From Desulfopila aestuarii DSM 18488 (lineage in GTDB: Bacteria; Desulfobacterota; Desulfobulbia; Desulfobulbales; Desulfocapsaceae): a DNA stretch of 64,000 nt. Both the position numbers and the translations under genes were made by a program. Within the stretch, counting starts at the first letter, position 1. Each line of letters opens with the position of its first letter. A model generated the notes under the pieces. It was given only the letters and a program-made list of their open reading frames with translations, had not been told where the DNA came from and did not search any database. Location of the stretch: the NCBI GenBank assembly GCA_945863875.1, contig CAMBBS010000016.1, forward strand, positions 1 through 64,000. Direction: 5' to 3'. Shown here one piece after another: positions 7,940 through 15,815 of this stretch.

Positions 7940-8655
7940 CCTTTCACCATCTGTTCGGCAATTTTACGCCAAATGGGCCTTGGCAGGTAGGATAAGAACT
8001 TTAACATAGAGGTAAAACGTTTGGGAAAATGTATTTCCGCTTTTTTGCGGGCAAGACCTTTACGGATGTAGTCACTGGCCTGGTCAACGGTAATACGAAA
8101 GGGCATGGGGAAATCGTTGAGATCGGTGAGTGGGGTTTTGACAAAACCGGGACAGATGAGGCTCACGGCGATCTTTTCTTTCGCCAGGGCAATGCGCAGT
8201 GTCTCAACCATATAGGCAACCGCCGCTTTGGAACTGCCATACGCCTCCGCCCGGGGAAGCGGTACGTAGGCCGCCGAACTGCCGACAACCGCCAGATGCG
8301 GCGTACTGCTTTTACGCAGAAGAGGCAGAACGCCCTCGAGACAAATTGCCAGAGATTCAACGTTGGCCCGCATCACGCGTATGACAAGAGCACTGTCGAA
8401 TTTAGGCATATCCACATACTCGCAGGTTCCGGCATTGAGAATGGCAAGATCAATACTGTCAAGAGTCGAAAACCAGGCAAGGGTCGCCGCACTATCGGTA
8501 AGATCGACCTGCCCGGTCCGTAAACCAAGCGAGCTGAGTTCGTCCAGGGCCTGACCGTTTCTGCCCACCGCCCATACTTCGTGGCCCAGCTTGTGGTAAT
8601 CAACCGCTACTTGTCGGCCAATCCCCGAAGTTGCTCCGGTAATGAGAATTTTCAT
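7936..8655 (-). CDS. Short-chain dehydrogenase/reductase
   Basis: 239 residues of a classical SDR: TGATSGIGRQVAVDY (the TGxxxGIG cofactor motif, about 6-20), NAG at about 90 and the catalytic Ser, then YGSSK (about 150). The product is cytoplasmic. Substrate unknown; the operon (FAD oxidoreductase, DUF1365) suggests lipid modification. The frame extends to 8667, but ATG at 8655 is preferred because GGAG lies exactly 6 bases before it, inside the extension. The stop overlaps the FAD gene start. Confidence 0.9.
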   Translation of the reverse strand: MKILITGATSGIGRQVAVDYHKLGHEVWAVGRNGQALDELSSLGLRTGQVDLTDSAATLAWFSTLDSIDLAILNAGTCEYVDMPKFDSALVIRVMRANVESLAICLEGVLPLLRKSSTPHLAVVGSSAAYVPLPRAEAYGSSKAAVAYMVETLRIALAKEKIAVSLICPGFVKTPLTDLNDFPMPFRITVDQASDYIRKGLARKKAEIHFPKRFTSMLKFLSYLPRPIWRKIAEQMVKG

Positions 8656-8703
8656 TTTCTTCTCCATGCGTTTCGTTGCACTAATGCTATGTTCTACTCT
8701 AAT

Positions 8704-9249
8704 CTAGTTGTCTGAAATTCCAGCAAGCAGATTTTTCCTCAGCTTGTCATCGAGCGGCGCGGTCGCACCGAGCCAGATGCTGAAATATGTTTCGGCAAAA
8801 TAAGGAGAAGAAACGGCAACAACGACTTTGTCATTGAAAGCGAGACTGGTAGTTTCCGTTTTATCGGCATAGCAAAGGGTATAGCTGTCACCTTTCTCGA
8901 CATCCTGATAACCGTCATGCAGGATCTCCAGCTCCTTGGCAACCTTGCTGAGCTGTTCCGGCGTAAACTGCCGGGCGAGAACAGTATTTGCTGCAGTGAT
9001 GAAATCGTCTTTTTTTAACCCGACCACATACTGCAGATAAAGACATTTAGAGACACTTGGCCGGAGAATATCTTCAGGGGCGACGCGTTTAGCACTGTAC
9101 AATTCGGCATCATACACCTTTATAACCTTCAAATAATAGGCCGCCCCCTTACCGACCATTTGCATATTTTCCCGCCCGCCGGCCATGCTGCTGCTGGTGA
9201 TGAACAGGCACATAACCACTATCACAAAAATCGTCACTTTTTCCCTCAT
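8704..9249 (-). CDS. Chalcone-isomerase-like periplasmic protein
   Basis: 181 residues with a signal peptide (MREKVTIFVIVVMCLFITSSSMA). The mature part opens VGKGAAYYLKVIKVYDAELYSA and continues KCLYLQYVVGLKKDDFITAA, the pattern of the bacterial chalcone-isomerase-like (chalcone_3) family, whose members probably bind fatty acids and need not isomerise chalcones. The upstream DUF3833 stop lies at 9255-9257. A GTG at 9258 would overlap it; the ATG at 9249 with GAAGG nine bases upstream is preferred. Exported partner of the DUF3833 lipoprotein by context. Confidence 0.8.
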   Translation of the reverse strand: MREKVTIFVIVVMCLFITSSSMAGGRENMQMVGKGAAYYLKVIKVYDAELYSAKRVAPEDILRPSVSKCLYLQYVVGLKKDDFITAANTVLARQFTPEQLSKVAKELEILHDGYQDVEKGDSYTLCYADKTETTSLAFNDKVVVAVSSPYFAETYFSIWLGATAPLDDKLRKNLLAGISDN

Positions 9250-9254
9250 GACTG

Positions 9255-9794
9255 TCACCCTTCAGAACCATTGGTTTTTTGAAAGACAAGAGTAACCTCA
9301 CCGACTTTAAATCCGAACTTCGACATTATGGCTTTATTGAGCAGAAGATCTTCGCTCACGAGAAACATCCAGTCGTCAAATTTAATTTTCCAGTTCGTGT
9401 CGTCAACCTGCAGATTAAGTATATATTGCCAGTTGAGCACGTTGCCGTAAAGCGTGCCAATAGCACTGTCGATGACATCCTCTGCTTTCCCAGTATATTT
9501 GTGCGCGGCCAGCCGTGACAGGACCCAGGTCCTGGACGTTTTCTCACCATCGCTCCAATCAAAATTTTCCACCAGGGTTAAGTTGCCGTCGCTGTCTACC
9601 GTACCGTCAATATGCACGACGAATTGCCGGGTAAGGGCGCCTTTTCGATCCTGTACAATGCCCCACCCTGTGGTCTTGCCCTGAAAGTAACTGACAAGAT
9701 CAAGCGCCGGCTTGTTGGCACTGTATTCGGTCATGTCTATTGCCGAGCAACCGCCAAGCAGAAGCAGCAACACACTGGTTATAAGTAATCGCAT
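9255..9794 (-). CDS. DUF3833 lipoprotein
   Basis: 179 residues. A lipoprotein signal peptide ends in the lipobox LLGGCS (Cys at about 16). The rest, ALDLVSYFQGKTTGWGIVQD, QFVVHIDGTVDSDGNLTLVENFDWSDGE and RTWVL, is characteristic of DUF3833, which is recurrently encoded with DUF1365, FAD oxidoreductase and SDR genes. A calycin-like lipid-binding fold is plausible. GGAGG precedes the ATG. It is the first gene of the five-gene operon and has a likely sigma-70 promoter at 9860-9887. Confidence 0.87.
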   Translation of the reverse strand: MRLLITSVLLLLLGGCSAIDMTEYSANKPALDLVSYFQGKTTGWGIVQDRKGALTRQFVVHIDGTVDSDGNLTLVENFDWSDGEKTSRTWVLSRLAAHKYTGKAEDVIDSAIGTLYGNVLNWQYILNLQVDDTNWKIKFDDWMFLVSEDLLLNKAIMSKFGFKVGEVTLVFQKTNGSEG

Positions 9795-9859
9795 GGGGCC
9801 TCCATTCAGGTCTTATTGTCGAGTCCGTTCTTTACGAGAGCATGCACATCAGGACTAAA

Positions 9860-9887
9860 ATAATAAGACAGGCGACCACCACATCAA
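9860..9887 (-). promoter_or_regulatory. Probable promoter of the DUF3833-DUF1365 operon
   Basis: On the minus strand TTGATG (9882-9887) and TATTAT (9860-9865) are 16 bases apart, a good sigma-70 pair, about 65 bases upstream of the DUF3833 ATG. No clear ECF-type motif was seen. Confidence 0.4.
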
Positions 9888-9970
9888 CCATGGCTTAAAT
9901 GGGGTATATCCATAGTGGATACTACCGATAAATAGAGCTGCGAAATGCGCCGCAGGCAACTTCACCAAGA

Positions 9971-10090
9971 ACCGGTATGCAAAGAAAATCGACCCGGTAC
10001 ATTCCAGCAACTTTGTTGTTGAAGACGCGAATTTTTACTGAACGTAGGGGCAACGCAATGTACCGGTGCCTTGCATACATTGCGTTTTTT
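9971..10090 (+). repeat. Nested inverted repeats with embedded terminator
   Basis: The region holds two dyads in nested order: GTATGCAA (9975-9982) with TTGCATAC (10071-10078), and CCGGTACATT (9994-10003) with AATGTACCGG (10057-10066). The right arms also belong to a second hairpin, AACGCAATGTA (10052-10062) with TACATTGCGTT (10076-10086), followed by TTTT. The two folds exclude each other, as in attenuators. No plus-strand gene precedes it. It may be a small RNA, a MITE/REP-like element or a trxB 3' structure. ACCGGT occurs at both ends (9971-9976, 10062-10067). Confidence 0.6.
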
Positions 10091-10111
10091 CAGGACTTCT
10101 TCAAGCGGCAA

Positions 10112-11050
10112 TCAACTGCCTTGATGGGTTTCGATATAATGGGCTGCGGCCAAAGCGGCAGTGCAGCCGTCGGCCGCGGCGAGAACAATCTGATTGGCAT
10201 ATTTCTGGCGCAGGTCACCAACGGCAAAGATACCGGGAATAGTCGTCTCGCATTTTTCATCGGTGATGACATAACCACTGGTATTCATTTTGATCCCGGC
10301 AGGAACAATCTGGTTGTTTGGCCGGAAGCCGACAAAGATAAAAACCCCGTCCGTATCGATCGAGCGCTCTGCTCCGGTTATCGTGTCTTTTAGGGAGAGC
10401 CCGCACACGCCCTTATCGTTGGATTGTATTTCGGTAGCGACCGTGTTGTAGACAATCTCGATGAGTGGTTCGGCAAAAACACGCTGCTGGAGGATTCGGC
10501 TGCCGCGGAAGGCGTCCCGTCGATGGATGAGGTAAACCTTGCGAGTTATTTTCGCCAGATAAAGCGCATCTTCCAGGGCAGTGTCGCCGCCGCCGATAAC
10601 GGCAACCGTCTGGCCGCGAAAAAAGAATCCATCACAGGTGGCACAATAGGAAACACCCTTGCCGAAGTTTGCTTCCTCTCCCGGAATGTTCAGTTTATGT
10701 GCCGTGCCCCCCGCCGCAAGAATGACAACCTGACTGCGCAGAACAGTGCCGTCGACAAGATGGACGGAATGAAAGTCAATTCCAGGCGCTGTTTTCACCG
10801 CTTCTTTGTCGACAATTTCCAGGTTGTAATGTTTGGCATGCTGCAGAAATTTCTCACACAGCTCAAATCCGCCTATTTCGATAAACCCAGGGTAGTTCTC
10901 GACATCTTTGGTGATGGCTACCTGGCCACCGGGAAGACCTTTTTCTATCAGAACTGTCTTGAGAGCCGCCCGCATGGCATAAATCCCCGCCGTGAGACCG
11001 GCAGGCCCTCCACCCAGTATTATCACATCGTACAACTCATCTTCGGACAT
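10112..11050 (-). CDS. trxB: Thioredoxin-disulfide reductase
   Basis: 312 residues. FAD motif VIILGGGPAGLTAGIYAMRA (about 9-28), redox-active CATC (about 137-140, in SYCATCDGFFF), NADPH motif VIGGGDTALEDALYLAK and the late GIFAVGDLRQK are all present. The enzyme passes electrons from NADPH to thioredoxin in the cytoplasm. A clean AAGGAG lies before the ATG. It stands alone, with the cupin gene 44 bases upstream on the same strand. Confidence 0.96.
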   Translation of the reverse strand: MSEDELYDVIILGGGPAGLTAGIYAMRAALKTVLIEKGLPGGQVAITKDVENYPGFIEIGGFELCEKFLQHAKHYNLEIVDKEAVKTAPGIDFHSVHLVDGTVLRSQVVILAAGGTAHKLNIPGEEANFGKGVSYCATCDGFFFRGQTVAVIGGGDTALEDALYLAKITRKVYLIHRRDAFRGSRILQQRVFAEPLIEIVYNTVATEIQSNDKGVCGLSLKDTITGAERSIDTDGVFIFVGFRPNNQIVPAGIKMNTSGYVITDEKCETTIPGIFAVGDLRQKYANQIVLAAADGCTAALAAAHYIETHQGS

Positions 11051-11094
11051 CAGATTCTCCTTTTTGCATCAGTTGATTGGGAATAGAAAGATAA

Positions 11095-11415
11095 TCAAAT
11101 TGGTGGTGCAATAGTAACCACTATTCGCATATCCGTTGTCGCGCGAACGCCATGGGGTTCACGTATTTCGGAAATCAGTATATTACCTGTTTTGGCAGGA
11201 ATTTTAGCATTATTCTCTCCGAGGAAAAATCCTTCCCCTTCGATAACCTGAATGGACAGTTCGCCGTCAAGATCATGGGAATGGACCGGAAAGGTGACGC
11301 CGGCCTTCAAATTAAAGTTGATTATTTTAAAAAACTCCGAATCTTCCACCAGAAAAAAACGCTTCATCGCCCCCTCGGTAAATTCGCGGGTCGTGTTAAG
11401 ATCAAGTACTTTCAT
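11095..11415 (-). CDS. Small cupin-domain protein
   Basis: 106 residues forming a single cupin barrel: FNLKAGVTFPVHSHDLDGELSIQVIEGEG carries the HxH...E metal-ligand pattern of motif 1, and ISEIREPHGVRA carries the motif 2 His. It is probably a small metal-binding enzyme or sensor of unknown ligand. The ATG at 11415 has GGAGGAGCT directly upstream and is preferred to the longer frame from 11472. It lies 44 bases upstream of trxB on the same strand and may be co-transcribed with it. Confidence 0.82.
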   Translation of the reverse strand: MKVLDLNTTREFTEGAMKRFFLVEDSEFFKIINFNLKAGVTFPVHSHDLDGELSIQVIEGEGFFLGENNAKIPAKTGNILISEIREPHGVRATTDMRIVVTIAPPI

Positions 11416-11754
11416 AGCTCCTCCATTTTTTTTGTCGATTGAACATCCAATCCTAAAAGATGATAAGCACAATTTTATTTCTGTCGCTGTTTAGCAGAGT
11501 GTACCACCGGCCGGAAAATCGACCTTGACATTGGTCAATTGTCACGCGGCGGTTGGAGAATTTGACAATGCCTTTCTTTTTTCAACAGCCGTTGACAACA
11601 ATGCTGGAAAAAATCTTTTATTTACCGTATTACTTGCAGGTTGTAAGGATGGCCTGACCGGTTATTCTTCATCATATCGCCTCTGTCGCTTCTATGACGA
11701 ATTGGCCTTCTTCATGCGACGGAGGCGTATTTATTTACTTTAACAGGTGCTTTT
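11416..11754. other. Intergenic region between cupin and mpl operons
   Basis: No gene is supported here. It contains a small dyad TGACA/TGTCA near 11528-11547 and several TTGACA-like words. On the plus strand TTGACA (11592-11597) and TTTTAT (11616-11621) are 18 bases apart and could be the promoter of the 62-residue protein and mpl. Confidence 0.35.
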
Positions 11755-11943
11755 ATGGCTCTCTTAGAAAAAACTGCGCAGAAAAAAGACCACTCCGGCC
11801 TGGTAACAGATGAAACTGTCTTGAAAATTGCCAAAGAAATAGCGATAAAGTTTATAGAAGTGGGCCGGATAACACCGGCAACCTTTGAGCAGTCCTTTAA
11901 AAATATTTTCTCGGCAATAGATACAACAGTAAAAAAAGGCTAA
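11755..11943 (+). CDS. Small hypothetical protein upstream of mpl (62 aa)
   Basis: A charged, probably helical 62-residue protein (MALLEKTAQKKDHSGLVTDE...FIEVGRITPATFEQSFKNIF). It has no signal or membrane segment. It ends 6 bases before the mpl ATG, so the two are co-transcribed. The segment IKFIEVGRITPATFEQSFKNI resembles the helical conserved small proteins often left unannotated in Desulfobacterota. Function not recognised. Confidence 0.6.
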   Translation: MALLEKTAQKKDHSGLVTDETVLKIAKEIAIKFIEVGRITPATFEQSFKNIFSAIDTTVKKG

Positions 11944-11949
11944 CCAACG

Positions 11950-13410
11950 ATGCTCTCTCTCGCGACACCTCTGAACTCCGCCCCAGATAAAATAGACCAT
12001 ATCCACCTGATGGGCATCTGTGGCACCGGCATGGCCGCTCTTGCCGGAATGCTCCAGTCCTCCGGATACCGGGTTACCGGTAGCGATAGCCAGATTTATC
12101 CACCCATGTCGGTTTTTCTGGGTGAATTGAACATCCCGGTCTGCAGCGGTTATGCTGCCGGGAACCTGAACCCCACGCCGGATCTGGTTATTGTCGGCAA
12201 TGTCATTACCCGGAAAAACCCGGAAGCGATAGCACTTGCAGATCGTTTGATCCCGTACCTGTCATTTCCCCAGGCCCTGGCCCATTTTTTTATAAAAGAG
12301 CGCATGTCCCTGGTTATTTCAGGCACCCACGGCAAAACGACTACCTGCTCGCTGCTGGCAACCGCCCTCTATCATGCCGGTCTCGACCCGTCTTTTATGA
12401 TCGGCGGTATTGTCGGGGAGTTCGGGACGAATTTTCGCCTGGGCAAGGGAGAGCATTTTGTCGCGGAAGGGGATGAATATGACACGGCATTTTTTGACAA
12501 GGAATCAAAATTCCTCCACTATCGCCCCAAGGTAGCCGTCATCACCTCAATTGAATTTGATCACGCGGACATTTTCAGCGATATCGAGGCAATCAAGCGA
12601 TCGTTTAAAAAATTTGTCGCCCTTCTCCCCAGTGATGGCCTGCTCATTGCCAATCTTGATGACAAAAATGTTGCCGAGATAGCCGCAGATGCGCCCTGTA
12701 CGGTCCAGGGCTACGGCCTTGATCCTGGTTTCCCGTGGGCTCTCGGAAAAGTCAGGTTCGAAAGCAACTCCAGTCACTTCGAGGTGGTAAAAGATGGCCG
12801 TCCGTGGGCGACCATGACGGTTCGCCTGCCCGGCCGGCACAATTGTCTGAACAGCCTCGCTGTGTGCGCGGTGATGCACCATCTGGGCATTTTGCCGTCG
12901 ACTATCAACCGGGGATTGGTAAATTTTGCCGGTGTCAAGAGAAGACAGGAGGTCCGAGGCATCGAAAATGGCATTACCGTCATCGATGACTTTGCCCATC
13001 ACCCTACGGCGGTTCGGGAAACCCTGGCGGCACTGAAAGGCGCCTATCCGGATCGACGTCTGGTGGCGGTATTTGAACCGAGAACAAACTCCTCGAGGCG
13101 GGCCATTTTCCAGAAAGATTATGCCGGTGCCTTTGCCTCAGCCGATCTCGTCCTGCTCCGGGAACCGATGCCCATCGAAGGATTGCCTGAAGAGGAACTT
13201 TTCTCTGCAGCAGATCTGGCCGCAGATCTCAACACCGTGAGAAACCAGGTGGCCGCGTCTTTCGTGACAACGGACGATATCCTTGATCGGCTCAAAACGA
13301 CCCTGCAGACGGGGGATGTGGTGGCAATACTGTCCAATGGCGGATTCGACAACATCCATACGCGTCTGCTCGAGCAGATCAAGACAGATACGGGAGAAGG
13401 GCTTAGCTAA
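11950..13410 (+). CDS. mpl: UDP-MurNAc:L-Ala-D-Glu-meso-DAP ligase (murein peptide ligase)
   Basis: 486 residues. HIHLMGICGTGMAALAGML (Rossmann N-domain, about 17-35) and the ATP loop VISGTHGKTTTCSLLA (about 120) identify the Mur ligase superfamily; the very similar N-terminus and length point to Mpl and not MurC. VIDDFAHHPTAVRETL and the ADP-binding C-domain (VFEPRTNSSRR) are present. Mpl reattaches recycled tripeptide to UDP-MurNAc in the cytoplasm. With the AmgK/MurU-type and NamZ-type genes farther on, it supports an active murein recycling route. Confidence 0.92.
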   Translation: MLSLATPLNSAPDKIDHIHLMGICGTGMAALAGMLQSSGYRVTGSDSQIYPPMSVFLGELNIPVCSGYAAGNLNPTPDLVIVGNVITRKNPEAIALADRLIPYLSFPQALAHFFIKERMSLVISGTHGKTTTCSLLATALYHAGLDPSFMIGGIVGEFGTNFRLGKGEHFVAEGDEYDTAFFDKESKFLHYRPKVAVITSIEFDHADIFSDIEAIKRSFKKFVALLPSDGLLIANLDDKNVAEIAADAPCTVQGYGLDPGFPWALGKVRFESNSSHFEVVKDGRPWATMTVRLPGRHNCLNSLAVCAVMHHLGILPSTINRGLVNFAGVKRRQEVRGIENGITVIDDFAHHPTAVRETLAALKGAYPDRRLVAVFEPRTNSSRRAIFQKDYAGAFASADLVLLREPMPIEGLPEEELFSAADLAADLNTVRNQVAASFVTTDDILDRLKTTLQTGDVVAILSNGGFDNIHTRLLEQIKTDTGEGLS

Positions 13411-13418
13411 ATTGAATA

Positions 13419-13748
13419 TCACTCCAGGACTGGATTGATTTTTCGACGTAAATCCTCAAACAGCTGTTTATAATCAGCGGCATGATCGCCGGCCTTGCCC
13501 CTTTCTTCGATGCAATGGGCGATGTCGGCGCAATCCTCCAGGCCAAGGTTGAGGAATGCGCCTTTTATGGTATGGCCAACCTTGCCGATTGACGTCGGGT
13601 TGTTTTCATGCAGAGCACTCTCCAAATTCTGCATATGCATGCCCAGCGTCGCTATAAAACTCGGCAAGAGCATGTCGATCTGTTCACAGGGAAGATTGAA
13701 TTGCTCTTTGAGATAGGCCTTGATGTGTTGAATTCTCTTATGATGCAT
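13419..13748 (-). CDS. Histidine phosphotransfer (HPt) domain protein
   Basis: 109 residues consisting of one HPt domain. The phosphorylatable His lies in IGKVGHTIKGAFLNLGLEDC (about 57-60 region), with the neighbouring Lys-Gly typical of HPt. It follows the receiver-domain gene by 49 bases on the same strand, so the pair likely forms a phosphorelay segment whose kinase lies elsewhere. Stop is 8 bases from the convergent mpl stop. Confidence 0.85.
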   Translation of the reverse strand: MHHKRIQHIKAYLKEQFNLPCEQIDMLLPSFIATLGMHMQNLESALHENNPTSIGKVGHTIKGAFLNLGLEDCADIAHCIEERGKAGDHAADYKQLFEDLRRKINPVLE

Positions 13749-13797
13749 ACGTTCATACCTGAAAAAGGAGACCTGAGAAGGCCAGGGAGTACAAGAC

Positions 13798-14220
13798 CTA
13801 CGCGATGTTTTCGATCAACCGCAGATGGCGCAGCTGCTCCTCAAGCCTCGCCCTGCTGATCGGTTTTGTCAAATATGCCTCACATCGACCCTCAACCAGC
13901 GCCTGCATTATATTTTGCGCATCGTCAAGAGCCGTTACCATCAGAACCTTGGTTGCATCGGCTCCATACACACCATTCTCTTTTTCTATCCGGCGCATTT
14001 CCCGTAACACTTCATGACCGCTCATTTTCGGCATCATGATATCAAGGCAGACAAGATCATACCTGTTTTCCGGCGAACTGTATGACTTTTCAAGGACATC
14101 GACAGCCTCGCGGCCGTTCGTCACCGCCTCGCAGTCGCCAAAAGGAGACAGCATCTCCATGAGCAGGGTGCGACTGATAAATTCATCCTCAACAACGAGG
14201 ATTTTAATTTTATTTGCCAT
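13798..14220 (-). CDS. Stand-alone response regulator receiver
   Basis: 140 residues of a CheY-like receiver without an output domain: ILVVEDEFISRTLL (acidic pocket), LVCLDIMMPKMSGHEVL (phospho-acceptor Asp), VLMVTALDD (Thr/Ser) and YLTKPIS (Lys). The frame continues to 14394, but MANKIK at 14220 is the conserved beginning and the upstream part is poor. Works by protein contact; the HPt protein encoded next is its probable phosphoryl donor or acceptor. Confidence 0.88.
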   Translation of the reverse strand: MANKIKILVVEDEFISRTLLMEMLSPFGDCEAVTNGREAVDVLEKSYSSPENRYDLVCLDIMMPKMSGHEVLREMRRIEKENGVYGADATKVLMVTALDDAQNIMQALVEGRCEAYLTKPISRARLEEQLRHLRLIENIA

Positions 14221-14362
14221 ACTGTTGCGTCCCGGGGTATTCAGGGGTGCCGGATATTGCTTGCCATGGTAAAATGCCGCAGTGCCGGAGATGAAACTAA
14301 ATCGAAGTATTAAACTAAAACCACACCTTTTGCAAAAAAAAGTAGTAGCCAGGAAATCTTCC

Positions 14363-15805
14363 ATGCGCATCCTCGACCGGGTAGCATCCGTCATCCGTTC
14401 TCATAAACTGATAAACGAAAATGACCGTGTCGTCGTCGCCGTTTCCGGAGGTGCCGACTCCCTGGCCCTGCTGCATCTTCTCGCAGAAATCGACCTGCCG
14501 CTTCACCTGCTGGCGATCTATATCGATCACGGCCTGCGGCCACGGGAAACGCCGCAGGAGCAAAAGACCATAGAAGACAGCTGCCTGGCGCGTCATATTC
14601 CCTTTTCGGTCCGCAGGGTGAATGTCCATAAACTTGTCGCCCAGGGGAAAAAATCGATGGAAGAAGCGGCGAGAATACTCAGATACCAGGCATTGGAGGA
14701 GTTTCGCCAGGAATGCGGGGCAAAACTCATTGCCGTGGGCCATACCGCCGATGATCAGGTGGAAGAATTTTTTATCCGCCTGATCCGTGGCAGCGGCAGC
14801 AGAGGATTGTCCGGTATGCGGCTGCAAAGAGACACTATCATCCGTCCGCTGCTTTTCGAAAAGAAGGCACAGCTTGTCGAGTTCCTGGTTGACAGAGGTG
14901 TACACTGGTGCCTGGATTCGTCCAATCAGGATCGACAGTTCCTGCGCAACCGGGTGCGGCTCGACCTCCTGCCGCTGCTCGAAGAAAGTTTCAATCCCGC
15001 CCTTCGCACCACCGTTTTGCACCATATGGATGTCCTTGCCGAAGAAGACAAGTTTCTCCATGAACAGACCGAGACGGCCTCAGGCCGGTGTGTCAGCTTT
15101 TCCGCAACAGCAGCAGATGGCGATGGCAATGATGACCACCAGGCGCAACTGATCATCAAGAGGGAGAGGTTTCTGGCGAACCATCCGGCAATCCAGCGCA
15201 GGATCCTGGAAAAAAGCTGCTGGCAGATGGGTGTTCGCCCAACCTATGAACAGATCTGCACCCTGGCCGAATATCTGGAAAATGGTAAAAACGGCAGCGA
15301 ACTGCATCTTGAGAAAGGAGTGCGGGCTGAAAGAACGGCAAACGAACTGCTGCTGTCGCGGCCCCTGGAGAAAGGCGTACTGCGAGGATCGCGGCGACCA
15401 AGTCCTTCGATAAACCTCACCATCCCCGGCCCCGGCAGCTACCCCGTTCCCGAGGCAAACAGGGAGCTTGTTCTAAAAGAAATAACACCCACTGACGAAA
15501 ATGAAAAAAATGCGGGAGAACTCTGGGTTGACCGGGAAAAGCTCTCCTTTCCGCTGCTGCTCCGTTCTTTTCGGCCGGGTGAAAGATTTTCTCCCTGCGG
15601 CGGTCCGGGCAGAAAAAAGATATCCCGCTACTTCAACGAGCAAAAAATAGTGCCGAAAGAACGCCCCGCCTGGCCGGTTCTTCAGAGCGCCACCGGGATT
15701 GTCGCCCTGGTCGGCCTGCAGCTTGACGACAACGTCCGCATTTCGCCCACTACCCGCAAGATTCTCTCCATCCGGTGGCGAGATCGTCAAGAGGGCAAAA
15801 AATAG
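14363..15805 (+). CDS. tilS: tRNA(Ile)-lysidine synthase
   Basis: 480 residues. The PP-loop VVVAVSGGADSLALLHLL and IYIDHGLRPRE identify TilS, which adds lysine to C34 of tRNA-Ile(CAU) so that it reads AUA. HTADDQVEEFFIRLIRGSG and the C-terminal FRPGERFSPCG...GRKKISRYF domain complete the protein. The frame extends upstream to a GTG at 14282 (ATG at 14291); ATG at 14363 is preferred because AGGAAA lies at a normal distance and the conserved domain starts there. It diverges from the receiver gene. Confidence 0.92.
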   Translation: MRILDRVASVIRSHKLINENDRVVVAVSGGADSLALLHLLAEIDLPLHLLAIYIDHGLRPRETPQEQKTIEDSCLARHIPFSVRRVNVHKLVAQGKKSMEEAARILRYQALEEFRQECGAKLIAVGHTADDQVEEFFIRLIRGSGSRGLSGMRLQRDTIIRPLLFEKKAQLVEFLVDRGVHWCLDSSNQDRQFLRNRVRLDLLPLLEESFNPALRTTVLHHMDVLAEEDKFLHEQTETASGRCVSFSATAADGDGNDDHQAQLIIKRERFLANHPAIQRRILEKSCWQMGVRPTYEQICTLAEYLENGKNGSELHLEKGVRAERTANELLLSRPLEKGVLRGSRRPSPSINLTIPGPGSYPVPEANRELVLKEITPTDENEKNAGELWVDREKLSFPLLLRSFRPGERFSPCGGPGRKKISRYFNEQKIVPKERPAWPVLQSATGIVALVGLQLDDNVRISPTTRKILSIRWRDRQEGKK

Positions 15806-15815
15806 ATCGCCCCCT

